DNA from: DATFVJ01 sp963727015
Lineage (GTDB): Bacteria; Actinomycetota; Actinomycetes; Streptosporangiales; Streptosporangiaceae
Direction of reading: 5' to 3'
Assembly: GCA_963727015.1 (NCBI GenBank)
Contig: CAVSEV010000015.1
Location: 403,352-467,351 of the forward strand
Length of the DNA: 64,000 bases
This document shows positions 58,328 to 64,000 of the stretch, one piece after another. The notes under the pieces are model-generated. The model was not told where the DNA came from. It saw only the letters and a program-made list of their open reading frames with translations, and made no database searches. The translations under genes were made by a program, and so were the position numbers. The number at the start of each line of letters is the position of its first letter. Position 1 is the stretch's first letter.

Positions 58328-61018
58328 CTAGCTGATGGCTCCGGTATCGCCGGCTCTCGGCGGGCCGGCCGGGCGGGTGGGTTCAGGTGATGCTTCCGCT
58401 AGCGCGTACTCAACGGCGCGGCTGCCTCCCAGGGACTGGCCCCGTGTCCAGGCCTGCTCGAATGCCGCATCTCCCATGCGGGAGCGCAGCGCGGCCAGGA
58501 GACCATCGTCGTGGGCGGCGCGGGGCACGAGCGCGTGCAGCCAGCCGCTGCCCTTGGCTTGCAGGAGCGCGCCTGCGGCGGCGAGGAGATGCACGGCGCG
58601 CTCCAGGTTGTCCTGCCGGATGGCGACCGCGGCGAGCGCCTCCAGGTAGTAGGCGACGCTTGGTTCGTCCCTGGCCTCGGCCGACTGCGACACCCCTTCC
58701 TGCAGGCGTTCCGCCGCGCCGGTCAGATCGCCCTGTGCCTGGCTGCTGAGCGCCAGGTCGTAGAGCGAGACGAGGATGGTGAACCGGTCCTGCGCGCTGC
58801 GGGCCGCGTTCAGGGCCTCGGTGAACAGCTGCGCTGCGCGGTCGTGATCTGCCTGGCTGAGCCGGATCTGGCCGAGGAAATTGCACACGAGCGCCACGTC
58901 CAGCAGGTGCTGTGCACGCTCGGGTCCGGCGAGCCGGTCGTTGCCGGCCTCCTGCAGCGGGGTGAGCGTCTGTTCGAGCAGCTCGCTGGCCCGCGCGTAC
59001 TGGTGCTGCAATGCCAGGAGGTGACCCAGCATGGCTGCCGTCGTGGCTGCGCCCAGCATGTCCCCAGCCTGGCGGTACAGCGGCAGGCTCTGCTCCAGGA
59101 GCGGCTGCGCTGTGGCCTGGTCCCCGGACGCGAAGAGGCCGAAGCCGGTGCCGCTCAGCGCCAGGGCACGCTGCCGCGGCGGCAGGTGCTCGCTCTTGGC
59201 CAGGATGTCCACGTAGGAGACGAGTTCCTCGACGTGGCCGCGCAGCCACCAGAACCTCCATGTCGCCCAGGACAGCTGTATCGTCGGCTCGAGCTGGTCC
59301 TGTTCCGCCAGCCAGGACATCGCGGCGCCGAGGTTGCCGTGCTCGGTCTCGAGCCGGTCCAGCCACGCCAGCTGGGCGGAACCCTGCAGCTCGGCTGGAG
59401 ACGGCTCGGCGAGCGCCCGGAAGTAGGCCGCGTGCCGGTCGTGCGCCTCCCGCCAGTCAGCGCCGTCGCGCAGGCGCTCCAGCGCGTACTCCCGGATGGT
59501 CTGCAGCAGCCCGAAGCGCGGCTCGCCGTTGCGGGTCTGCGGCCGCACCAGGCTGCTGTCCACCAGCGAGCCCAGCGTGTCCATGACGTGCCCGGCCCGG
59601 CCCGGGTCCGCCGGGTCAGCGGCGGCGGCGCAGACGGCCTCCGCGGCGGGCAGGTCGAAGGTTCCTGCAAACACTCCTAGGCGGGCGAACAGCGCCTGCT
59701 CGCCGGCCGACAGCAGGCCGAAGCTCCAGTCCAGGGTGTTTCGCAGTGTCTGCTGCCGTTCGGGCAGGTCGCGCGCTCCGCCCGTCAGCAGCCCCATCCT
59801 GTCGTCGAGCCGGGCCAGCAGGGCCTGCGGTGGCAGCAGCCTGACCCTGGCGGCGGCCAGCTCGATGGCCAGCGGCAGCCCGTCCAGCCGCCGGCAGATC
59901 TCGCCGACCGCCCCGGCGTTCCCGCTGGTCAGCTCGAAACCGGCGGACGCGGCTTGCGCCCGCTGCACGAACAGGCGCACCGACGCGCATCGCTGCACCT
60001 CCGCGGCGTCCCCGCCGGCCCCGATCGGGGGCACCGGGAGCGTCGGCACCGGGAACTCGTGCTCACCGCTGAGCCGCAACACCATCCGGCTGGTCACCAG
60101 CGCCACCACGCCCGGAGCGGCGCCCAGCAGCTCAGCCACCAGCGGAGCCGCCCCCATCACCTGCTCGAAGTTGTCCAGCAGCAGCACCAGCCGCCGGGCG
60201 CGCAGGTACGACTTCAGGTCGGTGATCAGCGCGCCGCCCGAGGTGTTCAACCCCAGCGCGGCGGCGATCGCCGCCGTGACCAGCTCGGCCGCCCGGACCG
60301 AGCCGAGCTCAACGAACCGCACCCCGTCCTCAAAACCCGGACCCACCCGCTGCGCGACCTCCACCGCGAGCCTGCTCTTCCCGACTCCGCCCGGCCCGGT
60401 GAGGGTGACCAGGCGCACGCCCTCGGCACGCACCAGGTCGCTCACCGCCGCGGCGTCATCGTCGCGGCCCACAAGCGGCGTCGCCGGCACCGGCACCGCC
60501 CCTGCCAGCGACGCCCCGTCCGCGGCGCCGTCGCTCGCCGGCGCCCTCTCGAACCGCTCGCTCAGCAGCACGGCCAGGTCGTTCTCGACCAGGCGCTGCA
60601 GCTCGGCGGCAGCGGAGAAGTGCTGGTAGGACACGTCACCGTCATCCCTGATCCGGGTCAGCATGTCCGCCAGCCGCGACTCACGCTCCGGCGCCGGCGA
60701 CTTCACATAGATGAGCCTGGGCAGGCCCGCTGACAGCAGGTACTCATCCTCCAGCCCGGAAACCTGCTCCCCCGGCGCGACCCAGCCGTAGCTCTGCCAG
60801 TACACGCCCACGAACACCTGGCTCTGCGCCAGGTAGGAGCGGTATACCTGGCGCGGCGGATGCGGCCGGGCGCCCAGCTCGAACATCACCGGCACCAGCC
60901 GCAGACGGGTCACCGCGTCCCGCACTGCCTGCCGCTCAGCGGCCAGTTCCTGCAGCGTAGAACTCACAAAGACCCGCAACCGCTGGTCGGGCGTGCGGAT
61001 CAGATCCGTCTCGGCCAT
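58328..61018 (-). CDS. DUF4062-STAND NTPase-TPR protein
   Basis: An 896-residue protein. DUF4062 (PF13271) is at residues 13-100 or so: LRVFVSSTLQELAAERQAVRDAVTRLRL, VYRSYLAQSQVFVGVYWQSYGWV. A STAND/NB-ARC-type ATPase follows (about 180-460): Walker A TLTGPGGVGKSRLA (207-215), Walker B LVLLLDNFEQV, sensor VVALVTSRMVLR, and GLPLAIELAAARV. A winged helix and helical TPR-like repeats (WLDRLETEHGNLGAAMSWL and on) fill the rest. The ATG at 61018 has GGAG just upstream. STAND proteins oligomerise when their repeat region senses a signal. DUF4062 acts as the N-terminal effector or adaptor in predicted conflict proteins. It is downstream of the tripartite gene, same strand, 126 bp apart. Confidence 0.9.
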   Translation of the reverse strand: MAETDLIRTPDQRLRVFVSSTLQELAAERQAVRDAVTRLRLVPVMFELGARPHPPRQVYRSYLAQSQVFVGVYWQSYGWVAPGEQVSGLEDEYLLSAGLPRLIYVKSPAPERESRLADMLTRIRDDGDVSYQHFSAAAELQRLVENDLAVLLSERFERAPASDGAADGASLAGAVPVPATPLVGRDDDAAAVSDLVRAEGVRLVTLTGPGGVGKSRLAVEVAQRVGPGFEDGVRFVELGSVRAAELVTAAIAAALGLNTSGGALITDLKSYLRARRLVLLLDNFEQVMGAAPLVAELLGAAPGVVALVTSRMVLRLSGEHEFPVPTLPVPPIGAGGDAAEVQRCASVRLFVQRAQAASAGFELTSGNAGAVGEICRRLDGLPLAIELAAARVRLLPPQALLARLDDRMGLLTGGARDLPERQQTLRNTLDWSFGLLSAGEQALFARLGVFAGTFDLPAAEAVCAAAADPADPGRAGHVMDTLGSLVDSSLVRPQTRNGEPRFGLLQTIREYALERLRDGADWREAHDRHAAYFRALAEPSPAELQGSAQLAWLDRLETEHGNLGAAMSWLAEQDQLEPTIQLSWATWRFWWLRGHVEELVSYVDILAKSEHLPPRQRALALSGTGFGLFASGDQATAQPLLEQSLPLYRQAGDMLGAATTAAMLGHLLALQHQYARASELLEQTLTPLQEAGNDRLAGPERAQHLLDVALVCNFLGQIRLSQADHDRAAQLFTEALNAARSAQDRFTILVSLYDLALSSQAQGDLTGAAERLQEGVSQSAEARDEPSVAYYLEALAAVAIRQDNLERAVHLLAAAGALLQAKGSGWLHALVPRAAHDDGLLAALRSRMGDAAFEQAWTRGQSLGGSRAVEYALAEASPEPTRPAGPPRAGDTGAIS

Positions 61019-61144
61019 TACTCCACAGCCTAGGCAGGCGCAGCGGCCGGCAACAGATCCGGTCAGTCCGCGGCAGTGCACGTCGAGCCAGTGTGATGCC
61101 GATCCCGCTCGGGTGGGCCCGAGCCCGCCAAGGCGGGGACAGCT

Positions 61145-63490
61145 TCAAAAGCGCGTCCCGGACGTGGCAGAGGCGAACGTCACCACGAAGTCCTCTTGGG
61201 CGATGGTCTCGAGCGCGCAGGGACCGCGCGCCGCTCGGACGGCAGCGATGGCCGCGTCTGGAGACGTCCCGGCGGCGACCAGGTAGCATGCCGCGACGGT
61301 TCCGCTCCGGCCGAGCCCGCCCATACAGGTCACTACCACTGCCTCGCCTCGTTCCGTCGCCTCGCGGCACCACTGGACGAGCTCGATGGCGTCGGCGACG
61401 TCGGGTGTGCCCTGGTCGGGGATGGGGAGACGACGGTAGGTGAGGCCGGCGGCCTGAGCCCGGGGGCCGAGCTCGGGTACGCCCGCCCAGGTGAGCTCGG
61501 AGTCGGTCAGCAGGCACAGGAGCCGGGTGGCGCCCTCGGACCGGAGTCGGGTCAGATCCGTGCCCAGGTCGCGGCCCCGATCCCGCCGCCCGGGGCACAG
61601 GGTGACACCGAGCCGGCCCGCCCCGATGAGATCCGATTCAATCCAATCCACCCGCAGGGCCAGGTCGGCTTCGACCGTGCGGGTGATCTGATCGGCGAGC
61701 GAGCACGCCGCTGCCAGCGCCGACTGCTTCTGCAGCGGGGACGCCTCAGGGAAGCTGAGCGTGTGGACCGCGTAACGCAAGAGCGCCACCTGGAGCTGCA
61801 GGGGGTGACGGTCCTCACGGCACGCCTGGCCGCCGATCCGGCGCAGTACCTGGAGCACCTCCCACGCTCGGACGAAATGCGGAGAGCGCACCTGGTCAGG
61901 GGGGTCGGGGAGTTCGGCCTGGAGGTCGGCGACCGAGCGGAGGGCGCGGGTGATGGCGAGGGCCTCCAGGAGCTGGGAGCCGTCCTCGATGGGCGTGAGC
62001 AGGTAGAGCAGGTCGTTCTCAAACTTGGCCAAGTCCTTCAGCACGTGCCCCGGTCCGGCGTGGAAGAAGTCGATGACCCAGACGTTGTGGTGGGCGTCGA
62101 CCAAGATGTTGGCAGCGTTGAGGTCGCCGTGCACGTAGGCCACGTAGTGGTAGTCGTGCGCTGGCAGCGGTTGGTGGGCCAGGAAGTCCTCGTAGAACTC
62201 ACAGACGTTGGGCAGCGACATCCCTCCGGGGAAGTCGAGCACCTTCTGGCCGGGGTCAGCGGTGACAGCGGCGACACTGTTCCGGACCGCCGGTCCAAGC
62301 CCGGGAGAGAACTGATAGTGCTCGAAAAGCGGCATGCGTTCGTAGCGGGCCGCCGCGTATAGCGGGCCGAGGACTTCTTCGAATGCGCTCCGCACCACGG
62401 AAATAACGCGACGCGTTGCCGCCCCGGCGGCGAACATCGCCTGCAGCGTCCGGACCTGGCCCTGGCCCATGGCGGCGTATGCGTATTTGAGGCCGGCCCG
62501 GTCGCCCAGGTCGACGAAGCCGCGGACACGGGGGGCGTTGTTGCCGAGCACGGCCTCGACTTGCTCGAAGGCGACCCGCTCCTGGGCGATGGTGCGGTTC
62601 GGGCCTAGCTTGATCACGGCCGGCGCCTGGGCGTGGCCCAACGCGTCCTGACTCGTCGCCCGCCACACCAGGGCCCCTGAGTAGCCCCCCGAAATCGGCT
62701 CCAGGTCCACCAGCGTGCTGTCTCGGAACAGGTGGGCGACGATGGCGCGGTCCCTGGGGCCGAGGGCCGCCCCAACGTCGGCGCCCCCGATCCGGGGCTC
62801 GAAGCCAAGCAGATGATGGGGAAGGGCCAGCTCTGCCCCGGGACGCAGCCAGTCGACGAACTCAGCCGGGGAGTCGAAGCAGCGCACGCCGAGAATCTTC
62901 TCGAGTTGCGCCAAGGCGTTGAAGTGCTGGGCGCGCGAGGCGCTTGCGGTCAGGGCGCTGCAGGTCGCCAGCTCATCGATGCGAAGCCTGGTCTTCAGGT
63001 CATAGAGCAGGAAGCTCACCTTGGCCTCTGTCCACACCCCGACGACGCCCACGCGCAGCGGCTCATCGCCGTGGGCGTGACGGATCCGCACGAGCTGCCG
63101 GGCCAGATCCGTGCCCTCGAGGTCGTTCAGCGTCAGCGAATCGACGATCCGCTCGTTGGCGGCCGTTATGGCCCGCTCATCCATGCCCAGGACGAATCGC
63201 GCCCCGCTGGAGCCTTTGATGCAATGGGCGCCGAATCGCTCCAGGTGCTCGCGCTGGGCGGGATCATCGGCATCGTGCCAGTCGCGGATGTGGATGAGGT
63301 CGATGGCGTCCGGGGCCAGGCTGCGGGCCCAGTCGATCAGCTGCGCCAGCGGTCCCGCCGAAGGCTCGGGCCCGAGGAGACGAGCCGCTTCGCTGTAGCC
63401 GACGTGCAGCAGGTTGGGCAGGGGATCGTGCGGACCTATGGGGTCGACGAAATCGCGCTGAAGGCACTGCGTAATCAGGACCGTGGTCAT
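61145..63490 (-). CDS. Isochorismatase-like/APH-like kinase/dual-specificity phosphatase fusion
   Basis: A 781-residue protein of three parts. (1) About 1-215, an isochorismatase-like fold: VLITQCLQRDFVDPIG with the early aspartate and VGVVGVWTEAKVSFLLYDL, where the usual catalytic cysteine is missing (E-A-K-V instead of D-x-C-V). (2) About 255-590, an aminoglycoside-phosphotransferase-like kinase: GGYSGALVWRA, lysine in PAVIKLG, HGDLNAANILVD (454) and VWVIDFFHAG (473). (3) About 620-781, a CDKN3-like phosphatase with CMGGLGRSGT (C722, R728). ATG 63490 is used; the frame begins at TTG 63517. It could add and remove phosphate on one target, perhaps the adjacent STAND protein. The target is unknown. 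Confidence 0.85.
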   Translation of the reverse strand: MTTVLITQCLQRDFVDPIGPHDPLPNLLHVGYSEAARLLGPEPSAGPLAQLIDWARSLAPDAIDLIHIRDWHDADDPAQREHLERFGAHCIKGSSGARFVLGMDERAITAANERIVDSLTLNDLEGTDLARQLVRIRHAHGDEPLRVGVVGVWTEAKVSFLLYDLKTRLRIDELATCSALTASASRAQHFNALAQLEKILGVRCFDSPAEFVDWLRPGAELALPHHLLGFEPRIGGADVGAALGPRDRAIVAHLFRDSTLVDLEPISGGYSGALVWRATSQDALGHAQAPAVIKLGPNRTIAQERVAFEQVEAVLGNNAPRVRGFVDLGDRAGLKYAYAAMGQGQVRTLQAMFAAGAATRRVISVVRSAFEEVLGPLYAAARYERMPLFEHYQFSPGLGPAVRNSVAAVTADPGQKVLDFPGGMSLPNVCEFYEDFLAHQPLPAHDYHYVAYVHGDLNAANILVDAHHNVWVIDFFHAGPGHVLKDLAKFENDLLYLLTPIEDGSQLLEALAITRALRSVADLQAELPDPPDQVRSPHFVRAWEVLQVLRRIGGQACREDRHPLQLQVALLRYAVHTLSFPEASPLQKQSALAAACSLADQITRTVEADLALRVDWIESDLIGAGRLGVTLCPGRRDRGRDLGTDLTRLRSEGATRLLCLLTDSELTWAGVPELGPRAQAAGLTYRRLPIPDQGTPDVADAIELVQWCREATERGEAVVVTCMGGLGRSGTVAACYLVAAGTSPDAAIAAVRAARGPCALETIAQEDFVVTFASATSGTRF

Positions 63491-63627
63491 CTTCGGGGTA
63501 GCGGGGAAGAGCCACAAGACCCCGGGAGCTGGCCTATCGCGGGCATCGGTCAGACATTATCACCTCGTTCCGTTGCCGAGTTCGACGGCGAGTAGGACTG
63601 GGACATGGGGGGTCGCAAGGGGCAGGT
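63491..63627. promoter_or_regulatory. Divergent region of the tripartite gene and the DUF4062 remnant
   Basis: A 137-bp space between two oppositely transcribed starts. It must hold the promoter for the tripartite/STAND operon. I saw no clear palindrome or -35/-10 pair. Confidence 0.35.
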
Positions 63628-64000
63628 GTGACCGCTTCGCCGGGCAGGGAATCGCCTGCGGACCGGGCAGGTGTGATCCTGAGGCCCGACCAGCGGGTCC
63701 GGGTCTTCATCTCCTCGACCCTGGAGGAGATGGCCGGGGGAACGGACGGCTGCCCGGAGCGACATCCGGCGGCTGCACCTGGCTCCGGTGTGGTATGAGT
63801 CCGGCGCCCGTCCCCACCCGCCCCGCAGCATGTACCGGGCTTACCTCCAGTAGAGCCAGGTGTTCGTGGGCATCTACGGGCAGCGCTATGGCTGGGGTCG
63901 CCCCAGGGATGGACGTCTCGGGCCTGGGGAGACGACTACCGGCTGGCCGCCGGCAAGCCCATGCTGCTGTACCTGAAGCGTCCCGCCCCGGACCAGGAGC
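63628..64000 (+). pseudogene. Second DUF4062 protein, decayed, running off the edge
   Basis: GTG at 63628 (GGGGCAGG upstream) opens a frame reading RPDQRVRVFISSTLEEMAG. After a one-G shift (five Gs at 63736-63740) it reads RSDIRRLHLAPVWYESGARPHPPRSMYRAYLQ, then a TAG stop at 63851-63853, SQVFVGIYGQRYGW, another extra G at 63894-63897, and a third in the G-run at 63926-63929. Correcting these gives a DUF4062 domain plainly related to the intact one at 58328-61018 (PDQR-RVF-SST, ARPHPPR-YR-YL). The rest lies beyond the window. Confidence 0.8.

Overview
The window is high-GC DNA from a filamentous-type actinobacterium. A complete conservon operon (CvnA-D, 51361-56178), DUF5753 and DUF6879 regulatory genes, a LAL-type LuxR regulator, an F420-type LLM oxidoreductase, DUF5709 and DUF742 proteins and many GTG/TTG starts all point that way. 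The order or genus cannot be fixed from sequence alone. About 50 protein genes or gene remnants and one tRNA are supported.

Layout. 1-9741: a partial CPA2 antiporter (probably frameshifted), a GNAT acetyltransferase, a CoA-binding protein, an ABC-2 drug-exporter pair, a P-loop kinase/LLM oxidoreductase fusion, a DUF5709 protein, an NAD kinase and an NhaA-thioredoxin fusion. 10130-12123: two adjacent PIN-domain proteins. 12630-22138: a LAL regulator followed by an eight-gene co-directional run rich in alpha/beta hydrolases, with an NTF2-like protein, a beta carbonic anhydrase and a metallo-beta-lactamase-fold enzyme. 22646-27301: small regulators (HATPase, DUF5753, DUF6879, XRE-TPR) ending in a truncated conjugative relaxase, then about 900 bp without a clear gene. 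28226-36191: an MFS exporter, a PadR/membrane-protein pair, a divergent FGGY kinase and class II aldolase, a YCII protein and a GH25 lysozyme. 36432-41062: a zinc-ribbon/FHA protein, Lon protease (frameshifted) and a haloalkane dehalogenase. 41479-47556: a complete oligopeptide-type ABC importer. 47599-50715: TetR with two palindromic operators facing an alpha/beta hydrolase, then an acyl-CoA dehydrogenase. 51361-56178: the conservon.

56366-64000 looks like an accessory island beside a CAU-anticodon tRNA. It holds remnants of two tyrosine recombinases broken around a toxin-antitoxin fragment. Next come a DUF4062-STAND-TPR protein and, directly upstream in the same orientation, a 781-residue three-part protein: an isochorismatase-like domain without its usual cysteine, an aminoglycoside-kinase-like domain and a dual-specificity phosphatase. 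A decayed second DUF4062 gene runs off the right edge. This pair is the best candidate for an undescribed system, probably a signalling or conflict system.

Two other themes run through the window. Short GC-rich tandem repeats and hairpins sit at many gene ends. Several single-base frameshifts fall in short G/C runs (antiporter, Lon, the second DUF4062 gene) and could be real decay or sequencing error.
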